Source: Elymus sibiricus
Lineage: Eukaryota > Streptophyta > Magnoliopsida > Poales > Poaceae
DNA: 64,000 nucleotides
NCBI GenBank assembly: GCA_039707655.1
Contig: CM077670.1
Coordinates: 143,324,001 to 143,388,000 of the forward strand
Reading direction: 5' to 3'
Under the pieces are notes generated by a model. That model did no database searches. It was given only the letters and a program-made list of their open reading frames with translations, and was not told where the DNA came from. The position numbers and the translations under genes were made by a program. Shown here piece by piece: positions 45,734 to 58,097 of this stretch. Position 1 is the first letter of the stretch. Each line of letters begins with the position of its first letter.

Positions 45734-46429
45734 TTACAGTATTACTTCAGTTATAGATAGGTGTCGAAGAAAACTTTGTGTGGTTTGTCCTGCTCCTGCC
45801 ACGCCGTCCTCCACCTTACCTGAGCTGCTCCATCGACAGAAGCGTCCACCATACCAGACATCATGACTCCTGACCATCTTTCGCCACCTCAGATCTCCTT
45901 CCCCGCCGCCGGCAACCACCGCAACTGCATCACCATCATCGACTAAGTAGATGAACCTGAGGAGTACACGGGTCTGCAAGAGAGATCGCACTCTTTTGTT
46001 TCTGCTTACTTTATGCATTGCTTAATATTACATGCTAGTTTATCATCCTGTTCACCTCTCAGACTCCAAGTCAGGTCGAACTTAATGTTCAAACTTGACT
46101 TTTAAAATGCTTGTGGGGCACATACGAGGCAGCAATGAATAGTATCTTTGTCTACTATCTGGTTCATCTAGGGTATCTACTATGTGGTTCATCTTGGGTG
46201 AGAAACAAATAGTAAAGCAGCCATCATCTGTCATTTTATTAAATTAAAGCTATCATCTGCATGCTATCATTGTTTTTGGGTCTATCCACTGGTTGTTACC
46301 ATCACTCTAGATTTCTGCATGCTCTCCTTACATAATCTCACTATATTTTTCCGTATGCATCTCAGTTATTGTACACAGTCATGCTGAACATGTAGAGAAA
46401 AAGGGAAGTGTCTTGTGCGGAAATACAAT

Positions 46430-47500
46430 GTCATGCAGCCATCTCTCCATGGTGGGTGCAATAGTAGACCCCCCTCCACCTCCTCCAGATTGTAATCCAG
46501 AGGAAGATAGCTGTTCAGAGGGAGCTGACCACTCCTATATACCCACTTAGGTGTTTGCTCTATCTTGGCATGATGATGTTGGTCATATCATGCATATGGC
46601 GCCTTGCATTGCTTACTTTCGACATCATTTATGTCATCTGCTTAGTTTAGACATGTTCTATAATGCCACCTGTTTAGTTTCTATATCATATATGTGAATT
46701 ATGCAATGCCATCTTTTTTAGCCAGCCATAATATATGTGAAATATGCAATGCCATCCTGTTTAGCCAGGCATCAAATATTTGAATTATATCTTGCCATTC
46801 CTTTTTCTCATTACATTTTCATTTGTCGACAATGTTTGTACATTCAACTACTCTTCCTGTGAATCATTCATTTGAGTGGGTGATGGAAAAATTTGGATTG
46901 AAAACAAGGTCTTGAGAGCAGACAGTGCTACCTATCAAAGCAGATATCTTGCTGGGTCCAGATAGCTCCTCGGAGGAGGATTCAAAGACAGATGACCAGT
47001 CTTATCTCCCCCCCCTTGAGGTGTATGCTCTAACTTGGCAGGGTTATACTGCTCGTATCATGCATATAATGTCTTGCATTGCAAAGTTTAGACATCATAT
47101 ACACAATATTCAACACCATCTACTTAGTTTAGACATCATATATGCGAATGCCATCTGCTTAGTATATAAATCATATATGTGAATTATATCATTCCATCCT
47201 GTTTACTTACAAAACATGTATGTGAATTATGTCATGCCAACCTGTTTACTAAAGACATCATATAATTATCTCATGCCATCCTGTTTAGTTACTCATCATA
47301 TCTTTAAATTAATCATGCTACCCTATTTAGATAGACATAATATATGTGAAATTATGTTATGTTATCCTGTTTAGTTAAACAACATATATGTAAACTATTT
47401 CATGCCCTCTGTTTTCCTCACTATCTATTGCATCTGTCTATCATACAAGGTCTGTACATTCAAATAGTTTTCTTGTTTATCAGCCATTTGAATTGGAGGG
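46430..47500 (+). repeat. Tandem segment duplication containing degenerate 45 bp repeats
   Basis: Two blocks of about 500 bp (about 46430-46905 and 46906-47500) share order: exon-like piece, CTTGGCA(T/G)G, TCATGCATAT, then many degenerate units like GACATCATATATGTGAATTATG followed by CAATGCCATCCTGTTTAG, then ACATTCAA and CATTTGA(G/A)TGG. Confidence 0.7.
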
Positions 47501-49669
47501 GTGATGGTATTATCTAGCGGAGTAAAAACACGGTCTTCAAATAAAATAGTGCTACCTGTCGATGGAGATAGGATCCCGGTTGTACTTGCACAAGAACTAG
47601 CCCTACCACACATAACCCAGATTCTCACAGATTGTACCCCTACTCCGATGGACAGAGAACTAGCTTCACCCAATCTAACCCCAACCCCAGCAGATAGTAA
47701 CCCAGTTCCAGTTGACACAGCACCATCTCCACCACAGAGCTCCCAAACAAGAGCAGTTAGTAAGGTAGCTCCTATGCCCAAAGCGCGAGGACTACCACGG
47801 CGAACCCCAACTCCACTAGTTAGTACACCTATTCCTGTGGATGAAACACAACCAGGCATCCGTAGTTTAGCGTCTATCACATTTGATGTTGTTAAATCCT
47901 ATGTGCGTATCTTCCCATCATGGAAATATTATACTACAGATGAAGGAAAAAGCCTGTTGCAGGTGTTCCTCCATGAGTTATGTGTAAGTAATGTTATTCA
48001 TAGCAATTACTTTGCTTTGTCCCATACTTTCTACCTCCCTACTGGTTATAACACTGCAAATGTTCCCATTTTTCTCTATAGAGAATGACCGATTTGGAAA
48101 CTCAGGATGAGGTAATCTGTGCTATCTTCAAGAATGCATTGCGGCAGTATCGGAATTACCTAAAGAAAACGTACTTCACAAGCAAGGAAACTCGTCAAAT
48201 TCCCTTACTTTCTCCGGAGACACATTTACGGAACGATGACAGGGAATGCCTTGTTCTGTACTAGTCCAAACCCAAGAATCTGGTAGGGTCTATGAGATCA
48301 TATTTCATTTTGAAGTAATATATGCCTGCATCTTACTATACTCTGTTCTTGTAGAACAAGTGCTTAAACCTGAAGAACAATTGTTCTCAGGTAAGATTCC
48401 ATAGCTATGGTTCATACTACTTTGCTCGTGTATCACTGTATTTACTCATACCAACTAATTTTTAAATAGAAGGATCCAATCGAAACTCCAATAGCACAAC
48501 AGGTATGTTTAATCATGTTTCTTTAACTGGTCTGCTCTTCTAAATTGCTCTATGTTGATTTCAATTTCAATTGTGTAGACAGTTGTCTTCTCATATCATG
48601 GACATTACTAGCATCAAAACAGAGCCAATAGTGTTGTTAGTTGTACATGTATACCCGTGGTACCCATCTGAAATCTTGTGGTGCTGTGTAGTTTCCCACA
48701 CTTATATTCTTTCAGTGCTGCTTAGTCTTGAAATGATATGATTTGAACTGTGTCTCTATTTTGATTTAGCAAGACAATACAGTGACCATAGCACAAAGAT
48801 ATATGTTTGTTTCATGCTTTTATTATGTACTACTTTGCAATAGAAGATATGATAGTTTAACCCTATCCACCTTACTACTGAACTGGTTGACAAAAATGAG
48901 TTTCATATACTACATGATAAACCTGTTATGTGTCTGCTTGTTTCTTCTTTTAGAATGCTGACAGAATATTGGAGAATAGTACCCCATTAAGCAATGGTAA
49001 AGGAAGTAACGCAGATAGGGTTCAAGATAGCGAGACAACCCTGTTGGTCTCCAAGAAAGCTGATAAAACAGATAAGGAAAACTATCTTGAACACAGTAAG
49101 ACAACCCCCAAAGTCATGTCTTGATGGAGTGTTCGAGTTACTAGCCACTATCGCTGGCACAAGCTCTCCAAACTCGCCGCCTGAATCAGTTCGGCTTCTT
49201 GAGTCTCAACTACATGCTGAAAGACATCAATCAGCTGTGTTGCGACAAGCAGCCGAAGGACTAAGGATGTCCCTGCAGAATTCAGATGCATACCTTCTGG
49301 TGCAACAACAAGAGTTGGAGGATTTTAGTGCCAAACAAGAGAAAGCTAATAAGCCTGCTAAGCTTCTTGCTAGCATGGTGGGTACCCAGGATATCATTTC
49401 TAGCTCTTCTGAAGTGGATTCAGTTCTGGACTTGTTTTGCTACCGCATTTATTTGCACTGGTGGCCAACTTAGACACCTAGTGTATGTAATATGTTGATT
49501 TGTTGTTTCCTATATTTGCACTGGTGGCGAACTTCGATACCCAGTGAATGTAATATGTGTAATAGCCGTAATAGCTTAGCGTTGGTTGCTTGCTTATTTA
49601 TTTCTTTAAATTCTTGTTTATTTATTTGCTTATATTCACATGAGTTCTTTTTCGTCGGTTTGCTAGTGA

Positions 49670-50530
49670 CCGCAATAACCATGGGCCACGTACGAACCGT
49701 GGTAACCATGGGCCTGCTACCTACCGTAGTGACCATGGCCCTCCTATGGGCCATAGGATCCATTGGCCTCGTACGGGCAGTAGGATCCATGGGCCACATA
49801 TGGGCCATACTATTCGTGGGCCAAAACCGGACTGCAACATGGGCTGTAAACGGGTCAAAATTGGAGCTGTCCTTTTATGGGCCCAGATCATAACGGGTCG
49901 TTAACAGGCTGAAAGACATCACAGGATTAATTCTATCGACAGGCATAACGGGTCGTTAATGGGCCGGAATACATGGCGGGCAGAAAATGGCCCAATGGGT
50001 TAACGGGCCACAAACTGGCCGATTGTAGCCACGGGCTGAATTTTGCCCATTAGCATAATAGGCCAGTAATCGACCGTAAGTAATCGAGGGCCGGAAATAA
50101 GCCCAAGAATTTATGGGCCCTTAGAAAGGCCAAAAGAAAAAAACGGGCTGGAAACGGCCCAACTGAATCATGGGCCTTTAATGGGCTCAAAGCAGTTTAC
50201 TGTTCATGATGGGCCAGAATCACCACGGGTCGTTAAAGGGCCCAGAGGCAAAGGGCCTAAGATGGGCCGAATGACATAACGAGCCATACATCGGCCGAAA
50301 GTGACAACGGGCTGGAATTATATTGGACGGCCCACATGACGCTATTGGGCCGAATTCCAAAAGGCCATAACGGGCAGTGAGTACCCGAGCCGTAAATGGG
50401 CTACATGCGAACAGACCGTTAACAGGCTTTCCATGGGCCGGCCCGCTAACTTTTGACCAAGTCAAACAGGCCGGCCTTTTTAACCAAAATGGGCCACTGT
50501 TGGGCTGTGCCACGTGTCACTGTTCCATAG
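49670..50530. repeat. GGGCC-rich subterminal array of CACTA H
   Basis: Dozens of GGGCC or GGCCC words, in both orientations, occur every 10-25 bp in otherwise degenerate sequence (ATGGGCCACATATGGGCC, AACGGGTCGTTAA). Subterminal repeat arrays of this kind bind the transposase in En/Spm-like elements (family knowledge); binding here is inference. Confidence 0.75.
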
Positions 50531-50730
50531 GCGCATATCGTCCAGTGGATGGATGCCATCTGTCGCGACGACGAGCTGACACGTGGTTCCATTGGCGAAT
50601 GAGAATTTTACACGTCGAAAATCGCCATTGGTCAGGGCTGTTAACGGGTTATAGAATCCAAACCGGAACCCGATAGCTTAACGATGACCCATTACGGTGG
50701 AAGCCATCTGTCGGTTACCCTTGACGAAAA

Positions 50731-50766
50731 CACTTCCATGACGCGACATTTATTGTCATGGAAGTG
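50731..50766. repeat. Perfect 12 bp inverted repeat near the CACTA H terminus
   Basis: CACTTCCATGAC and GTCATGGAAGTG are perfect inverted copies around a 12 nt loop. Imperfect copies (CACTTCCGTGAT, GTCATGGAACACTTC) follow at 50769 and 50797. Confidence 0.95.
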
Positions 50767-50934
50767 GACACTTCCGTGATGATAATTTCAGTATTGTCAT
50801 GGAACACTTCTACGACAACATAGGTATGACTATCTTGATTCTATCATAAAATCATCACAGATGTACATGCATGACAGAAAATGTGACCTACTGTGACAAA
50901 CACGTATCATCACGGATGTATTTTTTTTGTAGTG

Positions 50935-51745
50935 TATTATGGAAAAATTGCATGCTAATCCCTATGCAGGAGATGGAACAATACACCCTGATATGCACTT
51001 AATCTATGTGAAGTTTGTGGATTGTTTAAGCTTGCAGGTTTATCAGGGGATGTTGTTAAGAAGAAATTATTCCCTTTATCTTTGGAGGATTGGATGAACC
51101 TGAAACATGGGACTGGAACCGACTGAAGCTGGTTCATCGTGATCGGAATTACATATATAATTTTTGGCCTCGTGAAGGAGAAAGTATCACTCAAGCTTGG
51201 GGGAGGCCGAAGGACATGATGCTCAAATGCCCCAATCATGAGCTTTCGACAGATATGATTAGTCAAAAACTTTTATGCTCGGCTTTCTCATAATGATAGA
51301 ACAATGCTTGATTCTTCTTCTGCTGGTTCTTTCTCAAAAAGAAGTATTGAATTCAAATGGGATCTTTTTAAAAGAATTAAACACAACTATGAAGATTGGG
51401 AAATCAACAAAGGTAATGAGTCAGGTACAAATCTTGAATTTGATTGTGTTAACTCTTTTGTAGAAACAAATGTTTTTCATAAGCTTAGTGCAAAATATGG
51501 ACTTGATTCCGACATAGTGGCTACATTTTGTGAATCCTTTGCTGATCATGTTGATCTCCCTAAGGAGAAGTGGTTTAAATTCCATCCACCTATTAAAGAT
51601 ATTTGTGAAGATCCAATTGTTGCTAAAACTGAAACATCTACTTATACTGCCAATCCTGTTGTGCCTACTACTTACATTGAGAAACCCACTTTCCCTGTAA
51701 GGAATAAGGAACACCTTGAAACAAGCTTGCACCCGCTTTATAGAT
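50935..51745 (+). pseudogene. gag: Element G gag fragment
   Basis: Recognisable segments are EKLHANPYAGDGT, AGLSGDVVKKKLFPLSLEDW, FWPREGESITQAWGR, SHNDRTMLDSS and KYGLDSDIVATFCESF, in Athila order but in different frames. A gap after LSLEDWM removes part of the gag core (the WYRL region expected there is absent). The zinc knuckle is not found because the sequence is interrupted near 51746. Confidence 0.85.
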
Positions 51746-52573
51746 AAATCAAATACCAAAGTACATAGCCGAATGATACATGGGGTGAGGTAGCCCTCTT
51801 ATGAAGCAGATGCCAGGATAACTGGACCACGTAGAACGCACACGACCAACAGGAAGGTCTAGAAACAACGCCATGCTAGGTCCTAGTACACCTAAGCTCC
51901 ACGGCAATGCCCTCATGAGGGAGAATGGTGCTAAGCATCGCCACTGCCGAGTCCGACATGGACATGGGTCTTCACCGGGAACCTTGACACGAAGAGAAGA
52001 ACCACAAAGACGTCTTCAAGAAAAATGCGACGCCCGTAGGCGCCACCACCGTCGGTGCCAAAGAGCGAAGCTTTCGCTCTGTAGCTCACCCGTGCTACCA
52101 AGAGGTCTTCAGGACAACCGCGACGAGTTCATACCCCATATCTGGATCGGGCATCGCCACTGCAAATGCTCGAGCTACCCAACGCTGCACCCCTCGCCGC
52201 CCACACGACCGAGAAGCCAAGACACCACTGCCACCATGCTGCCTGCCGAAGAGCCTACCATGTGAACCACCTCCCAGGGCTGCCACCCCGGCATCCATGT
52301 CCCGTGACACCTTTGACCATCCTCGGCATGCCACACCAACCCCAGTAGGAAGAGTAGATGGCAATCCTTCCACACCTATCCCGGCATTAGTCCGCGAGTC
52401 TGGGTCCACACCTCCAAAGTAGGAGGTGTTGACGCCCGCGTCCCCATCTAGTCCCGGTGGACCGACGGGGACACGACCCCAAGACTACCGACAACCACCA
52501 TCGAGCAGGCCCTGTCAAAGCCCTTGGCTTGGACTAGGCGAGCTCGAACAATGCCAAATCCGAGGTCCATCGG
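51746..52573 (-). mobile_element. Probable LINE 3' fragment, minus orientation
   Basis: Read on the minus strand the segment ends in TTGATTTATCTATAAAGCGG, like the 3' ends of Triticeae LINEs, and has the non-coding, GC-moderate text typical of their 3' UTRs. No RT or endonuclease motif is present. It interrupts gag of element G and continues for about 20 bases after the solo LTR (53979-53995). No target duplication was found, so the call is tentative. Confidence 0.4.
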
Positions 52574-53973
52574 TGATACGTCTCCAACGTATCTACTTTT
52601 CCAAACACTTTTGCTCTTGTTTTGGACTCTAATTTGCATGATTTTAATGAAACTAACTCGGACTGACGTTGTTTTCAGCAGAACTACCATGGTGTTGTTT
52701 TTGTGCAGAAAGAAAAGTTCTCGGAATTGGACGAAGCTTGGCGCAGATTTTTTATTGAATAAATAAAAAATACTGGTGCAAATATCCACTAGAGGGGGGC
52801 CACCAGTTACCCACAAGGCAGCAGTGCGTGCCTACCCCCCAGGGCACGCCGTGATGTCTTGTGGGGCCCATAGGTGGCCGTCTGACCTAATTCCACCTCC
52901 ATAAGCACCGTCTTCCTGAGAAAAAAATAAGAGAAGAAGTTTCATCACGTTTTACGATATGGAGCCGCCGCCACCTCCTGTTCTTCATTGGGAGGGCTGA
53001 TCTGGAGTCCGTTCGGGGCTCCGGAGAGGGGGATTCGTGGCCATCGTCATCATCAACCCTTCTTCATCAACAATTCAATGATGCTCACCACAGGGAGTAA
53101 GTAATTCCTTCGTAGGCTTGCTGGATGGTCATGGAGATGGATGAGATTTGTCATGTAATTGAGTCAATTTGTTAGGGCTTGATCCCTAGTATCCACTATG
53201 TTCTGAGATTGATGTTGCTATGACTTTGCTATGCTTAATGCTTGTCACTAGGGCCCGAGTGCCATGATTTCATAATTGAACCTATTTTGTTTTCATGAAT
53301 ATATGTGAGATCTTAATCCAATCTGCTAGTTATATGCACTTGTTATTGTTCTGAACCATACACCCCAAGGTAACAATAATTGGGATACTCTCCGGGGATG
53401 ACTGTAATTCAAGGAGTTCATGTATTCACCATGTGTTAATGCTTTGATCTGGTTCTCTATTAAAAGGAGTTCTTAATTACCCTTAGATTTCCTTATGGAC
53501 CCCACTCCCACGAGAGGGTAGGACAAAAGATGTCATGCAAGTTCTTATTATAAGCCCGCATGACTATATACGGAATACATGCCTACATTTAATTGATGAA
53601 TTGGAGCAATTGTGTATCGCTCTAGGTTGTGACTATTATATCATGAATGTCATCCATCTGAATATCCATCGCTGATCCAATGCCTACGCTTTGCTCATAT
53701 TGTCTTTGCTAAGTTATACTACAATCACTACAAAACTGCTACTGTCACTATTACTGTTACTATTGCTACTGTTAGTACTACTATCAAAACTGTCATACTA
53801 CTGTGCTACTGATACTTTGATGCAGAGAAATAACTTCTCAGGAGTGGTTGAATTGACAACTCAACTGCTAAGGCTTATAAATATTCTTTGGCTCCCCTTG
53901 TGTCAAATCAATAAATTTGGGTGAAATTCTACCCTCGAAGGTTGTTGCGATCCCCTATACTTGTGGGTCCTCA
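52574..53973 (+). mobile_element. Athila-type (Sabrina/WHAM-like) solo LTR
   Basis: It starts TGATACGTCTCCAACGTATC and ends CTATACTTGTGGGTCCTCA, the classic ends of this LTR group. It is 1400 bp, with a perfect target duplication ATCGG (52569-52573 and 53974-53978). No PBS or internal region follows, so it is a solo LTR in the LINE-like sequence. Confidence 0.94.
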
Positions 53974-54075
53974 ATCGGCACCAAGCCATCGGTCGACAAA
54001 ACGATGTGCTAAGGCTACAACTGTGATTCATAAGAGTAATATTAAAGCGCCTAAATCATCTGAATAATTAAAGTA

Positions 54076-55038
54076 GAACGTCCTACTACAATGGTTAAAG
54101 ATCTCTTGGTTGATAATATTGATGTGCATGTTGTTTATTTCTGTGATGAAGCTACTAGGATTGCTAAACCTATTTGAAATGAACGGGATATGTTAGATAA
54201 GAATAGGAAAGTTGTTGGCATGCATGTTGTTTCTGTTAAAATTGGAGATCATTCCTATCATGGTTTATTTGATATGGGTGCTAGTATAAGTGCTATTCCT
54301 TTCTCTCTCTGTCAAGAAGTCACGCATAAAATTTCACCTGTTGAGATAGAAGAGATTGATGTTACTATTAAGCTTGCAAATAGGGATACTATTTCACCAC
54401 TTGGGATTGTTAGAGATGTTGAAGTCTTATGTGGTAAGATCAAATACCCTACTGATTTTCTAGCACTTGGATCACAACAAGATAATTTTTGTTCCATTAT
54501 ATTTGGTAGACCCTTCCTGAATACAGTTAATGTTGAAATTGATTGTGTTAAAGAGAAAGTTAAGCTTAAGTTTGGTGATGTTTCTCATGAATTTAATTTC
54601 TCTAAGTTCACTAGACATCCTCATGATAAACACTTGCCCAATAAAGATGATATTATTGGTCTTGCTTCTATTGCCGTGCCTCCTACCGATCCTTTAGAGC
54701 AATATTTGTCAGATCATGAAAATGATATGCATATGAATGAAAGAAATGAAATAGATGGAATATTCTTTAGGCAAGCACCTATCCTTAAGCATATTTTGCC
54801 TGTTGAAATTTTGGGAGATCCTCCTCCACCTAAGGGTGATCCTGTGTTCGAATTAAAGAAACTCCCAGATACATTGAAATATGCTTATCTAGATGAAAAG
54901 AAGATATATCTTGTTATTATTAATGCTAACCTTTCAGTGCACGAAGAAAAGAGTTTATTGAAAACTTTGAAGAAACATCATGCTACAATTGGATATACTC
55001 TTGATGATCTTAAAGGTATTAGTCCTACTCTGTGCTAA
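54076..55038 (+). pseudogene. pol: Element G protease region
   Basis: The run from MVKDLLVDNI (near 54092) to PTLC (55036) is one frame with a TGA near 54174. The aspartic protease has GLFDMGASISAIPFS, with Asp then Met in place of the usual DLGAS wording, and IIFGRPFLNTV about 75 residues later. A linker leads to ATIGYTLDDLKGISPTLC, the usual Athila sequence just before RT, where TAA replaces a codon at 55036. Confidence 0.87.
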
Positions 55039-55875
55039 CACAAGATTAATATGGAGCCCGATGCCAAACCAGTTGTTGATCATCAACGTCGCTTGAATCC
55101 CAATATGAAGGATGTGGTAAGAACGGAAATATTAAAGCTTCTGGAGGCAGGTATAATTTATCCTATAGTTGATAGTAGATGGGTAAGCCATGTTCATTGT
55201 GTCCCTAAGAAAGGTGGCATTACTGTTGTTCCTAATGATAAAAATGAACTTATCCAAAAAAGAGTTGTTACAAGTTATAGAATGGTAATTGATTTTAGGA
55301 AATTGAATAAAGCTACTAGGAAAAATCATTATCCTTTACCTTTCATTGATCAAATGTTAGAAAGATTATCTAAGCATACACACTTTTGTTTCTTAGATGG
55401 ATATTCTGGTTTCTCTCAAATACTTGTGTCACAAGAAGATCAAGAGAAAACTACTTTTACTTGTCCTTTTGGAACTTATGTTTATAGACGTATGCCTTTT
55501 GGTTTATGTAATGCACTTGCTACCTTTCAAAGATGTATGACTGTTATATTCTCTGATTTCTGCGAGAAATTTTTTGAGGTCTTCATGGATGATATATCCT
55601 TATACAGAACTTCTTTTGATGACTGTTTGAGCAATCTTTATAGAGTTTTGCAGAGATGTGAAAAGACCAATCTTGTCTTGAATTGGGAGAAGTGCCACTT
55701 TATGGTGAATGAAGGTATAGTCCTTGGTCATAAAATTTCTGAAAGAGACATTGAAGTGGATAAAGCTAAAGTTGATGCCATTCAAAAAATGTCGTGTCCT
55801 AAAGATGTCAAAGTTATAAGAAGCTTTCTCGGTAATGCAGGTTTCTATAGAAGGTTCATTAAGGACTTCTCTTAA
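55039..55875 (+). pseudogene. pol: Element G reverse transcriptase
   Basis: It is open from 55051 for 274 codons, in frame with the protease. RT motifs are complete: EILKLLEAGIIYPI, MVIDFRKLNKATRKNHYPLP, FCFLDGYSGFSQI, MPFGLCNA and FEVFMDDISLY with the catalytic MDD, then LNWEKCHFMV and FLGNAGFYRRFI. A TAA ends it at 55873 where the RNase H should continue in the same frame. Confidence 0.92.
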
Positions 55876-56547
55876 ATTTCTAGGCCTCTTACTAATCTTC
55901 TACAAAGAGATGTTCCATTTATTTTTGATGATGATTGCGTAGAAGGCTTTGAAATACTTAAGAAAGCTTTGATAATTGCCCCTATTGTTCAACCAGCTGG
56001 TTGGAATTAACCCTTTGAAATTATGTGTGATGCTAGTGATTATACTATTTGTGATGTTCTTGGTCAAAGAGTTGATAAGAAATTAAATGTTATTCATTAT
56101 GCTAGTAGGACTTTGGACACCGCTCAAAGAAGTTATGCTACTACTGAAAAAGAATTTCTAGCAGTTGTGTTTGCAAGTGATAAGTTCAGACCTTATATTG
56201 TTGATTCTAACGTTACTATTCACACTGATCATGCTAATATTAAATATCTTATGGATAAGAAAGATGCTAAGCCTAGGTTGATTAGGTGGGTTCTTTTATT
56301 ACAAGAGTTTGATTTGCATATTGTTGATAGAAAAGGAGCTAATAATCCCATCGTAGATAATTTGTCTAGGATGGAAAATATTCTTGATGACCCAATACCT
56401 GTTAATGATAGTTTTCCTGACGAGAAATTAGCTGTTATAAATGCTTCCTCTTCTCGTGATAACCCTTGGAATGCAGATTATGCTAATTTCATTATTGCTA
56501 AATACATACCACCTAATTACACATACCAACAAAATAAAAAGTTCTAA
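55876..56547 (+). pseudogene. pol: Element G RNase H
   Basis: In the same frame after the stop: ISRPLTNLLQRDVPF, then [13 protein letters not shown] with the first Asp, [20 protein letters not shown] with the Glu, and [14 protein letters not shown] with the next Asp. A TAA interrupts at 56008 (after GWN) and again at 56545. The first carboxylate motif is intact, so only nonsense changes are visible. Confidence 0.9.
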
Positions 56548-57787
56548 TTTAACTTAAGACATTACTTTTGGGATGACCCACATTTATATAAAGGAGTTGA
56601 TGGTGTTATTAGACATTGTGTACCTGAGTATGAGCAGGAACAAATCATAAGGAAGTGCCACTCCGATGCATATAGAGGACACCATGTTGGTGACAGAACT
56701 GCACATAACGTATTGCAGTCTGGTTTTTATTGGTCTGCTCTCTTCAAAGATGCACGTAAGTTTGTCCTTTCTTGTAATGAATGTCAAAGAGTTGGAAATA
56801 TTAGTAAACATCAGGAAATGCCTATGGATTATTCACTTGTTATTGAACCATTTGATGTTTGGGGTGTCGAATATATGGGACCTTTTCCTCCTTCGTATGG
56901 ATACACTCATATTCTAGTTGATGTTGATTACGTTACTAAGTGGGCAGAAGCTATTCCAACTAGTAGTACTGATCATAAGACTTCTATTTAAATGCTTAAA
57001 GAAGTTATCTTCCCAAGGTTTGGAGTCCCTAGATATTTTAATGACTGATGGTGGTTTGCATTTTATTCATGGTGATTTCCGTAAGGTTCTAGCTAAGTAT
57101 GATGTAAACCATAGAGTAGAGTCACCTTATCATCCTCAGTCTAGTTAGCAAGTTGAATTGAGTAATAGAGAAATAAAGTTAATCTTGCAAAAGACTATTA
57201 ATAGATCTAGAAAGGATTGGTCTCAGAAACTTGATGATGCATTGTGGGCATATAGAAATGCTTATAAAAATCCTATGGGTATGTCCCCGTATAAAATGGT
57301 TTACGAAAAAGCTTGTCATTTACCTCTTGAATTGGAACATAAAGCTTATTGGGCTATTAAAGAAATTAATTATGACTTTAAGCTTGCTGATGAAAAAAGG
57401 TTATTTGATATTAGTTCTCCGGATGAATGGAGGACACATGCTTATGAAAATGCTAAATTATTCAAAGAGGAAGTTAAAAGATGGCATGATCAAAGCATTC
57501 AGAAACGGGAATTTCATACTGGTGATAATTTTTTTTTGTACAAGTCTCATTTCAGATATTTTGCAGGTAAACTTCTCTCTAAGTGGGAAGGAGCCATCAA
57601 GATCAATAACGCTGAAGGAAACAACTCGAAGGTAGTTAATGGGCAAAGAATTAAACATTATATTGCAGGTACCCCCATTAAAATTGATTCATATGTTATT
57701 CAAGTAACTGAACCGGGAGAATACATCGAAGAGACATTTTGGAGTACTCCAGAATTCGGAAAAAGGAATAGGTACGTGATATGGTAA
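56548..57787 (+). pseudogene. pol: Element G integrase
   Basis: The zinc finger is intact (KCHSDAYRGHHVGDRTAHN to SCNECQRVG, 56653-56790). In the core, WGVEYMGPF has Glu where the first catalytic Asp should be. The second Asp is in LMTDGGLHF, reached only after a frame change near 57010. The Glu is in QVELSNREIK after a TAG at 57146. The C-terminal region from 57158 is open for 209 codons to 57787 (LWAYRNAYKNPMGMSPYKMV, LLSKWEGAIKI). The enzyme is inactive on at least three counts. Confidence 0.9.
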
Positions 57788-58097
57788 GTAAACCAACTCC
57801 AAAAATTCCATAAAAATACTTTCAGTCAGTTTTTGGAATACTTAAAAATCAGGAAAATAAGAAATAGCCGAGAAGGTCCACGAGGACACCACAAGTGCAG
57901 AGGGCGCGCCCACCCCCTGGGGCGTGCCACTTTATCTTGTGGGGCCCTCGTGCACCTTCCCGACTCTGTTTTCGTCTCGTAGACTTGTCCTGCAAGATAA
58001 AAGTTCATTATATATATCTTCCGCTGTTTTTACCTCTGTATCGCAAGTTTCTCCTTTGTTCTTATTTTGGGCTATTTTCTGTCAAATCTAGATCGCC
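57788..58097 (+). other. Non-coding leader between integrase and the extra ORF of element G
   Basis: It contains a GGGCGCGCCCACC to GGGGCGTGCC segment near 57901 that resembles part of the solo LTR at 52574 (GCACGCC and GTGGGGCCC wording near 52840-52870). No coding signal. Confidence 0.6.

Larger units (their letters stand above)
44150..49473 (+). pseudogene. CACTA-borne multi-exon ORF, with duplicated exons (degraded)
   Basis: Exon-like pieces include three related blocks ending in a DEAEAYSAPPKR-type motif (44150-44360, 45040-45245, 45790-45990), two related blocks with SSSEEDSKTDDQSYLPP (46470-46545 and 46950-47030), and a longer exon at 47501-47977 rich in Pro-Thr then VKSYVRIFPSWKYYTTDEGK. 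The latter ends in a GTAAGT donor; the next exon (acceptor CTCTATAG near 48083) reads MTDLETQDEVICAIFKNALR and FKNALRQYRNYLKKTYF, resembling the plant Ptta/En/Spm transposon family (inference). A nonsense codon breaks LVLY then SKPKNL near 48263. The last piece (48994-49473) is a coiled coil with ESQLHAERHQSAVLRQAAEG. Confidence 0.6.
43681..50934 (+). mobile_element. CACTA element remnant H, left end not found
   Basis: The right end is clear: GGATGTATTTTTTTTGTAGTG at 50914-50934 is the inverted CACTACAAAAAAAA terminus of CACTA elements, preceded by a GGCC-rich subterminal array. Internal sequence carries degraded exons of a CACTA accessory protein (44150-49473). No CACTA start is seen to the left, so the left boundary is arbitrary and the element is probably truncated. 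It sits against the gag of the Athila element, consistent with insertion there. Confidence 0.7.
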
